Positions 8,056 to 16,964 of a DNA stretch of 64,000 bases are shown in pieces. The DNA is taken from the NCBI RefSeq assembly GCF_900109465.1, contig NZ_FOAZ01000012.1, positions 186,001-250,000 on the forward strand, read 5' to 3'. Made by a program: the position numbers and the translations under genes. The stretch's first letter is position 1. Each line of letters starts with the position of its first letter. The notes under the pieces were generated by a model, which searched no databases, was not told where the DNA came from, and saw only the letters and a list, made by a program, of their open reading frames with translations. The stretch is from Streptacidiphilus jiangxiensis. GTDB lineage: Bacteria > Actinomycetota > Actinomycetes > Streptomycetales > Streptomycetaceae.

Positions 8056-8495
8056 CAGGCGGCGAGGCCCTCGACGCGCTTCTTCAGTCCGGCCAGCGCG
8101 CGGTCGATGATGACCTTCTCGGCCTTGCGCTTGATCATGCCCAGCATCGGGATCTTGACGTCCACGGCGAGCTGGTAGGTGACCTCGGTCCGCGTGCCGG
8201 CCGGGGTCAGCGTGTAGGAGCCGTCGAGCGACTTGAGCATCTGGCTCTTGACCAGGGTCCAGCTGACCTTGCGGTCGCCGTCCCAGGTGTAGGCGAGGAC
8301 GTGCTCGTCCTTGATCGCGCCGGCGTCCAGCACCAGGCGCACCTCCTCCGCGCGGCCGTCCCCGGTCTCGGCCAGGACCTCGACCTCCTTGACCTCACCG
8401 GTCCACACCGGGTACGCGGAGAAGTCCGCGATCACCGCCATGATCGCGGCAGGGTCGGCCTCGATCGTGGTGCTCGACCTGGTGTGCTCCGCCAT
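8055..8495 (-). CDS. SRPBCC (polyketide cyclase/START-like) family protein
   Basis: A 146-residue single-domain SRPBCC protein. The fold pattern is clear: an N-terminal strand (TRSSTTIEADPAAIMAVIAD), the FSAYPVWTGEVKEVEV segment, central strands and a long C-terminal helix (RALAGLKKRVEGLAA). Such proteins bind hydrophobic ligands in a cavity; no enzyme activity can be deduced. ATG 8495 is preferred because GGAGG lies seven bases upstream; an upstream start at 8522 lacks a good site. It is translationally coupled to the ArsA-like ATPase, so the two products probably act together, for example as a lipid-binding partner and a nucleotide-switch protein. Confidence 0.87.
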   Translation of the reverse strand: MAEHTRSSTTIEADPAAIMAVIADFSAYPVWTGEVKEVEVLAETGDGRAEEVRLVLDAGAIKDEHVLAYTWDGDRKVSWTLVKSQMLKSLDGSYTLTPAGTRTEVTYQLAVDVKIPMLGMIKRKAEKVIIDRALAGLKKRVEGLAA

Positions 8496-8608
8496 CGGGT
8501 GGCCTCCGCCTCTCGCCCTCATGCTGCCTGGGACTGCATACCTCGTACTGCTGCCGCGAAGAGGCTATCGCGTCCACGCCTGCGGGCTGCGATCAGATGT
8601 CCGGCACC

Positions 8609-9376
8609 TCAGATGTCCAGCACCCAGGGCCGTCCGGTCGCGTTGAAGTGGCCGACGTTGACGCACTCGGTACGGCCGATCCGCATCCGCCGGGCCAGCG
8701 GCTGGTGCACGTGACCGAACAGGGCGTACGCGGGCCGGGTCTCCCGGATCGCCGCCAGCACCGCCTCGCTGCCGCGCTCGAAACGGCGGGCCACGGTGTC
8801 GTAGGTGAGCTCGGGGACGGCGGGCGGGATGTGGGTGCACAGCACGTCGACCGGACCGAGCGCGGCGACCTTGGCGGCGTACTCCTCATCGCTCACCTCG
8901 AACGGCGTGCGCATCGGGCTCGGCAGCCCGCCGCCGACGAAGCCGAAGGTGAGGCCGCCGATCTCCACGGTCTGCCCGTCCAGCACGGTCACCCCGGCGC
9001 GGGCGAACTCCGGCCACAGCCGCGGCAGGTCCACGTTGCCGTAGGTGGCGTAGGTCGGCGCGGGGAAGGCGGCGAACAGCTCCGCGTACTGGCGGCGCAC
9101 GGCGCCCTCGATGGCCTCGGCGCGGTCCATGCCGACGCCCGCCCACAGCTCGGCGGAGAAGGCGCGGGCCTCCTCGAAGCGGCGCTCGGTGCGCATCCGC
9201 ACCAGCCGGGTGGCGTTCTCCGCGCCGAACAGATCGGGGAAGATGCCCCGGCTGTGGTCGGCGTAGTCGAGGAAGAGGATCAGATCCCCGAGACAGACCA
9301 GCGCGTCGGCGCCCTCCCCGGCGCGCGCCAGCGCCTCGCTGTTGCCGTGCACGTCGCTGACCACATGGACCCGCAT
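8609..9376 (-). CDS. Metallophosphoesterase (calcineurin-like)
   Basis: A 255-residue calcineurin-type phosphoesterase with the five metal-ligand blocks visible: SDVHGN at the N-terminus, LGDLI, YGNVDLP, CTHIPP and FGHVHQP. It is cytoplasmic. Substrate is unknown; the family includes nucleotide, phosphoprotein and phospholipid phosphatases. The ATG at 9376 starts just before the first metal motif; an in-frame GTG at 9385 would add three residues. The gene is divergent from fadD, whose start is 150 bases away, and downstream of it lies the SRPBCC gene start. Confidence 0.85.
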   Translation of the reverse strand: MRVHVVSDVHGNSEALARAGEGADALVCLGDLILFLDYADHSRGIFPDLFGAENATRLVRMRTERRFEEARAFSAELWAGVGMDRAEAIEGAVRRQYAELFAAFPAPTYATYGNVDLPRLWPEFARAGVTVLDGQTVEIGGLTFGFVGGGLPSPMRTPFEVSDEEYAAKVAALGPVDVLCTHIPPAVPELTYDTVARRFERGSEAVLAAIRETRPAYALFGHVHQPLARRMRIGRTECVNVGHFNATGRPWVLDI

Positions 9377-9525
9377 GGGCCCCACCCTAGGCCCACTACG
9401 CTGGTCAGCGAGTGTGACCCTGGGAACACCTGGCTTCTACATCTATCCCCCTGGTGCTACCCGCTAGTAACGTCCTGGCGTCCCAGCAGCGTCGCCGTGG
9501 CAGCCAGACGATCGAGGAGCAAGCT

Positions 9526-11322
9526 TTGCGCGAGTTCAGCCTTCCGGCCCTGTACGTGGTGCCGAGCGGCGGAAACCTCACCGATCTCATCCACGCCAAC
9601 GCGCAGGCCCACGCCGACCTGCCGCTCGTCGCGCGCAAGGTGGACGGCGCCTGGCAGGACCGCACCGCCGAGCAGTTCCTCGCCGAGGTGCGAGCCGCGG
9701 CCAAGGGCCTGATCGCCTCCGGCGTCGCCGCGGGCGACCGGGTCGGACTGATGGCGCGCACCCGCTACGAGTGGACCCTGCTGGACTTCGCCATCTGGTG
9801 CGCGGGCGCGATCACCGTCCCCGTCTACGAGACCTCCTCGGCCGAGCAGGTCGAGTGGATCCTCGGCAACTCCGGCGCGGTCGCCTGCGTCGCCGAGCTG
9901 CCGCGGCACGAGGCCGTCATCGCCGAGGTGCGCGAGCGGCTGCCGCAGCTGAAGCAGGTCTGGCAGTTGGAGGCCGGCGGCCTGGACGAGCTGGTCGCAG
10001 CCGGCGCGGACGTCGCCGACGAGGCGATCGAGGAGCGCCGGGCCACCCTGGGCCCGGACACGGTCGCGACGATCGTCTACACCTCCGGCACCACCGGCCG
10101 CCCCAAGGGCTGCATGCTGACCCACGCCAACTTCATGGCGGAGCTCGGCAACATCACCCAGCGCCTGGAGCCGCTGTTCCGGCCGGGCCACTCCTCGGTA
10201 CTGCTCTTCCTCCCGCAGGCGCACGTGCTGGGCCGGATCGCGGAGATCGCCGCCGCGATGGCGCCGATCCGGATCGGCCACGTCCCGGACATCAAGGAGG
10301 TCACCGCCGAGCTGGCCTCGTTCCGCCCGACGCTGATCCTCGGCGTGCCGCGCGTCTTCGAGAAGGTCTTCAACTCCGCCCGCGCCAAGGCGCAGGCCGA
10401 GGGCAAGGGCAAGATCTTCGACCGGGCCGCGGACACGGCCATCGCCTACAGCCGCGCACTGGACACCCCCGGCGGCGCCTCGCTCGGCCTGAAGCTGCGC
10501 CACCGGCTGTTCGACGCGCTGGTCTACAGCAAGCTGCGCAACGCGCTGGGCGGCCGGGCCACCCATGCCATCTCCGGCGGCGCACCGCTGGGCGAGCGGC
10601 TGGGCCACTTCTACCGGGGCATCGGCTTCACGGTGCTGGAGGGCTACGGGCTGACGGAGACCTGCGCGGCCACCGCCTTCAACCCGCACGACAAGCCGAA
10701 GATCGGCACGGTCGGCCAGCCGCTGCCGGGCTCCGCGGCCCGGATCGGCGACGACGGCGAGATCCTGCTCAAGGGCCCGCAGGTCTTCACCGGCTACTGG
10801 GAGAACCCGGAGGCCACCGCCGAGGCGCTGCACGACGGCTGGTTCGCCACCGGCGACATCGGCGAGCTGGACGAGGACGGCTACCTGCGGATCACCGGGC
10901 GCAAGAAGGAGATCATCGTCACCGCCGGCGGCAAGAACGTCGCCCCGGCCGTGATCGAGGACCGGATCCGGGCGCACCCGCTGATCGGCGAGTGCATGGT
11001 GGTCGGCGACCGCCGCCCGTTCGTGGCCGCGCTGATCACCGTGGACGAGGAGTTCTTCCCCGCGTGGAAGAAGCTCCACGGCAAGCCGGAGGGCGCCACC
11101 GTCTCCGACCTGATGGCCGACGCCGACCTGCTGGCGGCCGTGCAGTCCGCGGTGGACGACGGCAACGCGGCGGTCTCGCACGCCGAGGCGGTCAAGAAGT
11201 TCCGCGTCATCGACACGGTGCTGTCGGAGGACTCCGGCCACCTGACGCCGTCGCTGAAGCTCAAGCGCGGCGTGGTGATGAAGGACTTCGCCGACGAGGT
11301 CGAGGCGCTCTACCAGAAGTAG
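9526..11322 (+). CDS. fadD: Long-chain fatty-acid--CoA ligase (AMP-forming)
   Basis: Activates long-chain fatty acids to acyl-CoA through an acyl-adenylate. The 598-residue protein starts at TTG 9526, six bases after GAGGAG, and begins LREFSLPALYVVPSGGNLTD, the usual start of streptomycete FadD. Motifs: the AMP-binding loop YTSGTTGRPKG from residue 185, GYGLTET, and the ATP-site TGDIGELDEDGYLRITGRKKE near 450. The neighbourhood resembles mycobacterial fadD15 (Rv2187), which also lies next to pimB. It probably feeds acyl groups to membrane lipids or to degradation. Transcription ends at the hairpin at 11337-11367. Confidence 0.94.
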   Translation: MREFSLPALYVVPSGGNLTDLIHANAQAHADLPLVARKVDGAWQDRTAEQFLAEVRAAAKGLIASGVAAGDRVGLMARTRYEWTLLDFAIWCAGAITVPVYETSSAEQVEWILGNSGAVACVAELPRHEAVIAEVRERLPQLKQVWQLEAGGLDELVAAGADVADEAIEERRATLGPDTVATIVYTSGTTGRPKGCMLTHANFMAELGNITQRLEPLFRPGHSSVLLFLPQAHVLGRIAEIAAAMAPIRIGHVPDIKEVTAELASFRPTLILGVPRVFEKVFNSARAKAQAEGKGKIFDRAADTAIAYSRALDTPGGASLGLKLRHRLFDALVYSKLRNALGGRATHAISGGAPLGERLGHFYRGIGFTVLEGYGLTETCAATAFNPHDKPKIGTVGQPLPGSAARIGDDGEILLKGPQVFTGYWENPEATAEALHDGWFATGDIGELDEDGYLRITGRKKEIIVTAGGKNVAPAVIEDRIRAHPLIGECMVVGDRRPFVAALITVDEEFFPAWKKLHGKPEGATVSDLMADADLLAAVQSAVDDGNAAVSHAEAVKKFRVIDTVLSEDSGHLTPSLKLKRGVVMKDFADEVEALYQK

Positions 11323-11336
11323 CGAATCAGGACATT

Positions 11337-11367
11337 ACTCCCCGGAACACAAGATTCCGGGGAGTTT
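11337..11367 (+). terminator. Rho-independent-type terminator after fadD
   Basis: A perfect 11-bp stem (ACTCCCCGGAA, 11337-11347, with 11355-11365) and 7-base loop followed by TTTCCTG, 14 bases after the fadD stop. It isolates fadD from the glycan cassette downstream. Confidence 0.88.
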
Positions 11368-11479
11368 CCTGTGAACGGCGCGTATATTCTGGCGCAATCC
11401 CCCTCGGTTCGCGCACAGCGGTTGGAATGCTGACCCCGCGCATTCCGCGCCAACCGGACGAGGGGGGACTTCGTCAGAG

Positions 11480-14400
11480 ATGTCCGTACGTTCCGCGCTG
11501 CCCAAAATAGTGGCTGCCTTCTCATTGGCCGCAGGTCTGCTCTCCGGCGCCGCCGTGACCGCACACGCCGACGAGACCACCGTGTCCCAGGACACCTACC
11601 GCACCGGATGGGACCAGAACGAGCCGGGCCTGACGCCCGCGCAGGTCTCCTCCTCCGACTTCGGCCAGCAGTTCTCCACCGCCGTCGACGGGCAGGTCTA
11701 CGCGCAGCCCGTGGTCGTCGGCAACACACTGGTCGTCGCGACCGAGACCAACCACGTCTACGGTCTCGACCCGGTCAGCGGCGCGATCAGGTGGACCGAC
11801 GCCTACGGCGCGCCGTGGCCCGCCTCCGGGGTGACCACCCCGGGCGCCACCTGGTCCTGCGGTGACCTCGCCCCGTACATCGGCATCACCGGCACCCCCG
11901 TCTACGACCCGGCCTCCGGCTACGTCTACCTGGTCTCCAAGGAGGACGGCGGCCAGTACCACGACGCACCGGTCTACAAGATGCACGCCGTGGACCCGGC
12001 CACCGGCAACGAGAAGCCCGGCTTCCCGGTCGTCATCTCCGGCTCCCCGAGCAACGACCCCTCCACCGTCTTCACCCCCGTCCAGGAAGGCCAGCGGCCC
12101 GGCCTGCTGCTGCTGAACGGCGTGGTCTACGCCGGCTTCGGCTCGGTCTGCGACCACGGCAACTGGCGCGGTTTCGTCGTCGGCGTCAACACCTCCGGCC
12201 AGCAGACCGCGATGTGGGCCGACGAGACCGGTGCCGCCAACCAGGGCGGCGGCATCTGGGCCTCCGGCGGCGGTCTGGTCGCGGACGCGCAGGGCCACAT
12301 CGAGTTCTCCACCGGCAACGGCGTCTCGCCGCCCGTCGGCCCGGGCTCCAGCCCGCCGGCCACCATGTCCGAGTCGGTGATCTCGCTGACCGTGCAGAGC
12401 AACGGCTCGCTGAAGGCGAACGACTTCTTCGCCCCCTCCAACGCGGCCTATCTGGACCAGAACGACCGCGACCTCGGCTCCGGGGGCGTCATGGCCGTCC
12501 CGGACGGCTACGGCACCACCGCGATCCCGCACCTCGCCGTCACCGAGGGCAAGGACGGCCGGATCTTCCTGCTCAACCGCGACAACCTCGGCGGCATGGC
12601 GCAGGGCAGCGGCGGCGGGGACGCGAACGTGCAGACGCTCGGCCCCTACACCGGCTGCTACTGCCACCCGGCGTTCTGGGGCGGGGGCGGCGGCTACGTC
12701 TACTACTCCAGCAACGGCGGCCCGCTGCAGGCGTTCCACCTCGGCGTCGACGGCAGCGGCAACCCGGCGCTCGCCCTGGTCGGCCAGGGGTCGATCAACT
12801 TCGGCTACCTCAACGAGGGTTCACCCGTCGTCACCTCCACCGGCACCACCGCCGGCAGCTCGGTGGTGTGGGTCTCCAAGGCCAACGACATGTACGGCAA
12901 CGGCGCCACCCTGTACGCCTACAACGGCACCCCGAACGCGGACGGCTCGCTCAGCATGCTGTGGTCCGCGCCCTACGGCGTCGCTTCCAAGTTCGCCACG
13001 CCCGCCACCAGCGGCGGCCGCGTCTACATCGGCTCCCGCGACGGCCACGTGCTGGCCTTCGGCCGCCCGGCCACCTCGGTGCTGACCGGCCAGCCCGTCT
13101 CCATCGGCCAGGTCAACGTCGGCGCGAACGGCAGCGGGACGCTCACCGTCACCGCCTCGCGCGCGCTGAACGTCACCGGCGTCACCACCTCGGCGCCGTT
13201 CGCGGTGACCGCGCCGACGCTGCCCGACGCGCTCGCGACCGGCGGCACGCTCACCGTCCCGGTCACCTTCACCCCGACCGTGGCGGGAGCCACCACCGGC
13301 ATCGTCAACATCGCCACCGACCAGGGCACGGTGGGCTTCTCGGTCAGCGCCACCGGCGTCAAGGCGGGCTTCGCCACCGCCCCGGCCACCGTGAGCTTCA
13401 CCGGCCAGCCGACCGGCGTGCCGATCTCGACGTCCGTCCAGTTCACCAACACCGGCACCGGCAGCGAGACCGTCTCCGCGACGGGAGCGCCGTCCGCGCC
13501 GTGGAGCGTGACGGGCGCACCGGCCGCCGGCACCGTGGTCCCGGCAGGCGGCTCGTTCACCGAGTCCGTCACCTACGACCCGACGACGGCCGGCAGCTCC
13601 ACCGACCAGCTCTCGGTCACCTCCACCTCGGGCACCTTCACGGTGCCGCTCAGCGGCACCTCGGTGACCGGGCAGGGGCATCTGACGATCACCCCGGCCT
13701 CGCTCAGCTTCGGCTCCGTGCCCGTCGGTACGACCTCGCCGCAGCTGAGCTTCACCGTCACCAACGACGGCAACATCCCGGTCACCCTCAACAAGGCCAA
13801 GGCGCCGGTCGGCACCTTCTCCAGCCCGAACGCCATCGCCGAGGGCCAGGTGCTCGGCCCCGACCAGTCGGTCCAGGTGCCCGTGGTCTTCTCGCCGACC
13901 ACCGCGGGCGCGCTCAGCGACAGCTACGAGATCACCGGCAACACCGGCCAGGGCGACCTGTACGTCCAGCTGTCCGGCACCGGACTCGCCACCCTGCCGC
14001 AGCCGCCGACGAGTTGGCAGGCCAACGGCTCCGCGACGCTCTCCGCGGGCGCGATCACGCTCACCCCGGCCACCACCCAGCAGTCCGGCTCCGCGTTCTA
14101 CACCGGCGCCGTCCGGACCGACGGCCTGACCGCCTCGTTCACCTCGACCTTCAGCGGCGGCACCGGCGGTGACGGCGCCACCTACGCGCTGGTGGACGCC
14201 ACCAAGGGCACCGACACCGGCACCGGCGTCGCCGGCGGCGGCATGGGCTTCTCCAAGCTGCCGGGCCTGGCCGTGGTGCTCTCCAGCAGCTGGAACGGCA
14301 CCGCCGGGATGGGCAACTTCGTCGGCATCGCCCAGGGCCCCGGCTCGGGCGCCGACAACCTCACCTACCTGGCCTGGGCCAAGGTCCCCACCTCGCTGGA

Positions 14401-15538
14401 GACCGGGAGCCACGCGGTGACCGTCACCACGGCCGGCGGGCACGTCAAGGTCGGCGTCGACGGCACCGCGCTGCTCGACTACGTCCCGGCCGCCGGGGTA
14501 CTGCCCAGCAACGCCTACGTCGGGTTCACCGCCGGCACCGGCGCCAGCACCGACGTGCACGCCATCTCGAACATCACCATCACCCCGCCGGCCGCGGCCA
14601 CCACCGGACCGCAGATCCTGACGGCCACGCCGAGCGCGGTCGCGTTCGGCGCGGCGACCGTCGGCAGCACCGGCAGCCAGTCGGTGACGCTGATGAACAA
14701 CGGCACCGGCACCGAGACCGTCACCGCCGTCACGGCACCGGCCGCACCCTTCGGCGCGACCCTGCCGGCGGTCGGCACGGCCGTCGCCCCGGGCTCGTCC
14801 GTCACCGTCCCGGTCACCTTCGCGCCGACCCTGACGGGCGCCCAGAACAGCTCCTTCGCGGTCACCACCACCAGCGGCACCGTCACCGTCTCGCTCGCGG
14901 GCACCGGCCAGCCGGGCGGGACCGGCGGCACGCTGCCCGGCTTCACCGACGCGAGCTGGCACCTGAACGGCGTGGCGAGCCAGTCCGGCGGCGTCGTGGC
15001 GCTGACCACGGACGGGATGCACTCGTCCAAGGGCGACGTCGTCAACGCCACCGCGGTCAACCCGATCGGCCTGCACGCCAGGTTCACCGAGTCGATCAGC
15101 TCCACCGGCACCCAGACCGGCGACGGCATGACCTTCGCCCTGCTGAACGCCGCCACGATGAGCACCTCGTCCCTCGGCCACGACGGCAGCGGACTGGGCG
15201 CCACCGGTCTCGACGCGACGGTGGCCGGATTGGCGGTGTTCTCGAACTTCGGCGCGGGAAGCTCACCGGATCTGGGAGTGGCCACGACAAGTTCCGGCAC
15301 CACCGGTTTCAGCACCCTCGGCTACACCACGAATATCCCGGCGTTGCAGGGGGCGACCCACACGATCGATATCCAGGTGACGGCCGCGAGCCATCTCGTG
15401 GTCTCGGTCGACGGCGTCCAGGAGCTCGACGAGGCGGTGACGCTGCCCAACAAGGTGCTGGTCGGCTTCACGGCCGGGGTCGGCGCCTCCACGGACACCT
15501 TCGCCGTCTCCGCGCCGACGATCACCTACAGCTCCTGA
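11480..15538 (+). CDS. Giant secreted beta-propeller / Ig-like / lectin-like protein
   Basis: A 1352-residue exported protein. A Sec signal peptide covers 1-30 (cleavage predicted after AHA). Residues about 33-530 resemble a PQQ/WD-type propeller with repeats such as NHVYGLDPVSGAIRWTD. Three Ig-like 'choice-of-anchor D' modules follow (about 532-628, 629-730, 731-835), then an L-type-lectin-like jelly roll (840-1037), a fourth Ig-like module (1043-1145) and a second lectin-like domain (1153-1352). There is no membrane anchor or sortase signal, so it is secreted or held by sugar binding. The ATG has only a distant GAGGGGGG site. It precedes a GT2 and two GT-C genes, suggesting a role as a glycan-binding or glycosylated surface protein. 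The true function is unknown. Confidence 0.87.
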   Translation: MSVRSALPKIVAAFSLAAGLLSGAAVTAHADETTVSQDTYRTGWDQNEPGLTPAQVSSSDFGQQFSTAVDGQVYAQPVVVGNTLVVATETNHVYGLDPVSGAIRWTDAYGAPWPASGVTTPGATWSCGDLAPYIGITGTPVYDPASGYVYLVSKEDGGQYHDAPVYKMHAVDPATGNEKPGFPVVISGSPSNDPSTVFTPVQEGQRPGLLLLNGVVYAGFGSVCDHGNWRGFVVGVNTSGQQTAMWADETGAANQGGGIWASGGGLVADAQGHIEFSTGNGVSPPVGPGSSPPATMSESVISLTVQSNGSLKANDFFAPSNAAYLDQNDRDLGSGGVMAVPDGYGTTAIPHLAVTEGKDGRIFLLNRDNLGGMAQGSGGGDANVQTLGPYTGCYCHPAFWGGGGGYVYYSSNGGPLQAFHLGVDGSGNPALALVGQGSINFGYLNEGSPVVTSTGTTAGSSVVWVSKANDMYGNGATLYAYNGTPNADGSLSMLWSAPYGVASKFATPATSGGRVYIGSRDGHVLAFGRPATSVLTGQPVSIGQVNVGANGSGTLTVTASRALNVTGVTTSAPFAVTAPTLPDALATGGTLTVPVTFTPTVAGATTGIVNIATDQGTVGFSVSATGVKAGFATAPATVSFTGQPTGVPISTSVQFTNTGTGSETVSATGAPSAPWSVTGAPAAGTVVPAGGSFTESVTYDPTTAGSSTDQLSVTSTSGTFTVPLSGTSVTGQGHLTITPASLSFGSVPVGTTSPQLSFTVTNDGNIPVTLNKAKAPVGTFSSPNAIAEGQVLGPDQSVQVPVVFSPTTAGALSDSYEITGNTGQGDLYVQLSGTGLATLPQPPTSWQANGSATLSAGAITLTPATTQQSGSAFYTGAVRTDGLTASFTSTFSGGTGGDGATYALVDATKGTDTGTGVAGGGMGFSKLPGLAVVLSSSWNGTAGMGNFVGIAQGPGSGADNLTYLAWAKVPTSLETGSHAVTVTTAGGHVKVGVDGTALLDYVPAAGVLPSNAYVGFTAGTGASTDVHAISNITITPPAAATTGPQILTATPSAVAFGAATVGSTGSQSVTLMNNGTGTETVTAVTAPAAPFGATLPAVGTAVAPGSSVTVPVTFAPTLTGAQNSSFAVTTTSGTVTVSLAGTGQPGGTGGTLPGFTDASWHLNGVASQSGGVVALTTDGMHSSKGDVVNATAVNPIGLHARFTESISSTGTQTGDGMTFALLNAATMSTSSLGHDGSGLGATGLDATVAGLAVFSNFGAGSSPDLGVATTSSGTTGFSTLGYTTNIPALQGATHTIDIQVTAASHLVVSVDGVQELDEAVTLPNKVLVGFTAGVGASTDTFAVSAPTITYSS

Positions 15539-15592
15539 ATTAAGTACGGCTCCTGAATCACGTAAATCCGGCCCCACTTGGCCGAAAACATC

Positions 15593-15653
15593 GCGGCCGC
15601 TCGTTAAATCCCGTGGAAGGGCGTGTTAATACCCCGGGATTGCGAGCGGCCGC
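15593..15653 (+). terminator. Long hairpin between the lectin gene and GT2 gene
   Basis: Arms GCGGCCGCTCG (15593-15603) and its complement (15643-15653), continued inward by AATCCCG/CGGGATT (15607-15613, 15635-15641), give about 18 bp of stem. It begins 55 bases after the lectin-gene stop, with no T-tract. It may be a terminator, an attenuator or an mRNA-end stabiliser, since the next gene starts 32 bases later. Confidence 0.65.
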
Positions 15654-15684
15654 GCCATAGGTTGTCCCACGGGGAGGGACTTCA

Positions 15685-16926
15685 ATGATTTCCGCGTTCA
15701 TCGTGGTGTGCTCGCTCGCGTTGTTCTGGGTCGCCGTTTTCACCCTGTGGTGGATGTTGCACGCGTGGCGCACACCGGAGACGCTCGCCGGCACCCGCTT
15801 CGGCGCTCCGGACGACACCGGCGCGCTCGCGTTCTCGCTGCTCGTGCCCGCGCGGCACGAACAGGAGGTGCTGGAGCACACCGTGCTGCGGCTGCTGGAA
15901 TCCACGCACCTCGACTACGAGGTGATCGTCATCGTCGGCCACGACGACCCGGACACCGCCGCCGTCGCCCACCGGCTCGCCGCCGAACACCCGCGGCTGG
16001 TCAGCGTGGTGACCGACCACCACGAGAAGAAGAACAAGCCGAAAGCGCTCAACAACGCGCTGCCCGCCTGCCGCGGCGACGTCGTCGGCGTCTTCGACGC
16101 CGAGGACCAGGTGCACCCGGAACTGCTCGCCCACGTCGACCACGCGTTCCGCGACACCGGCGCCGACGTCGTCCAGGGCGGCGTGCAGCTGATCAACTTC
16201 CACTCCAGCTGGTACAGCCTGCGCAACTGCCTGGAGTACTTCTTCTGGTTCCGCTCGCGGCTGCACCTGCACGCCGAGAAGGGCTTCATCCCGCTCGGCG
16301 GCAACACCGTCTTCGTCCGCACCGAGCTGCTGCGGCGCAACGGAGGCTGGGACGAGGCCTGCCTGGCGGAGGACTGCGACCTGGGCGTGCGGCTGTCCAG
16401 CCAGGGTGCCAAGGTCGTCGTCGCCTACGACTCGGAGATGGTCACCCGCGAGGAGACCCCGGACTCGGTGGTCTCCCTGTTCAAGCAGCGCACCCGCTGG
16501 AACCAGGGCTTCCTGCAGGTGTACCGGAAGAAGGACTGGAAGCGGCTGCCGTCGCTGCGTCAGCGGATGCTGGCCCGCTACACGCTGGCGACGCCCTTCA
16601 TCCAGGCGCTGTCGGGGCTCGCGCTGCTGGCCGGCGTGGGGCTGGCGTTCGTCGCCGAGGTGCCGGTCGCGGTCGCGCTCGTCTCCTTCTCGCCGCTGGT
16701 GCCGATGGCGGCGATGACCGCGTTCGAGGTGGTCGGCCTGCACGACTTCGGCAAGCAGTACCAGCTGCGGATCCGGTTCGGCCACTACCTGAAGCTGCTG
16801 CTGGGGGCACCGTTCTACCAGCTGATCCTGGCGGGCGCGGCGCTGCGCGCGGTCTGGCGCGAGCTGCGCGGCCGCAAGGACTGGGAGCTGACCCGGCACG
16901 TCGGCGCACACCTGGCCGAGGGCTGA
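15685..16926 (+). CDS. Membrane glycosyltransferase, family 2 (processive type)
   Basis: A 413-residue GT2 enzyme. One N-terminal helix (about 3-27) is followed by the cytoplasmic catalytic domain and two or three C-terminal helices (about 300-400). Catalytic motifs are D138-A-E-D141 (FDAEDQVHPE), the base-region AEDCDLGVRL and Q268-R-T-R271-W272 (QxxRW). The QxxRW motif with C-terminal membrane helices is typical of processive synthases such as cellulose or poly-GlcNAc synthases, so it may extend a polysaccharide or load a lipid carrier. ATG 15685 follows GGGGAGGGA closely. Sugar donor and product are unknown. It is the second gene of the glycan cassette. Confidence 0.88.
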   Translation: MISAFIVVCSLALFWVAVFTLWWMLHAWRTPETLAGTRFGAPDDTGALAFSLLVPARHEQEVLEHTVLRLLESTHLDYEVIVIVGHDDPDTAAVAHRLAAEHPRLVSVVTDHHEKKNKPKALNNALPACRGDVVGVFDAEDQVHPELLAHVDHAFRDTGADVVQGGVQLINFHSSWYSLRNCLEYFFWFRSRLHLHAEKGFIPLGGNTVFVRTELLRRNGGWDEACLAEDCDLGVRLSSQGAKVVVAYDSEMVTREETPDSVVSLFKQRTRWNQGFLQVYRKKDWKRLPSLRQRMLARYTLATPFIQALSGLALLAGVGLAFVAEVPVAVALVSFSPLVPMAAMTAFEVVGLHDFGKQYQLRIRFGHYLKLLLGAPFYQLILAGAALRAVWRELRGRKDWELTRHVGAHLAEG

Positions 16927-16964
16927 CACACACTCATGCACGTTCCTGAGGGGGGAAATCCGCG

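Noticed and set aside
11522-15181. Long minus-strand frames opposite the giant secreted protein
   Set aside because: They are Gly/Arg/Asp-rich mirror translations without ribosome sites or domains; the plus-strand frame has a signal peptide and modular repeats.
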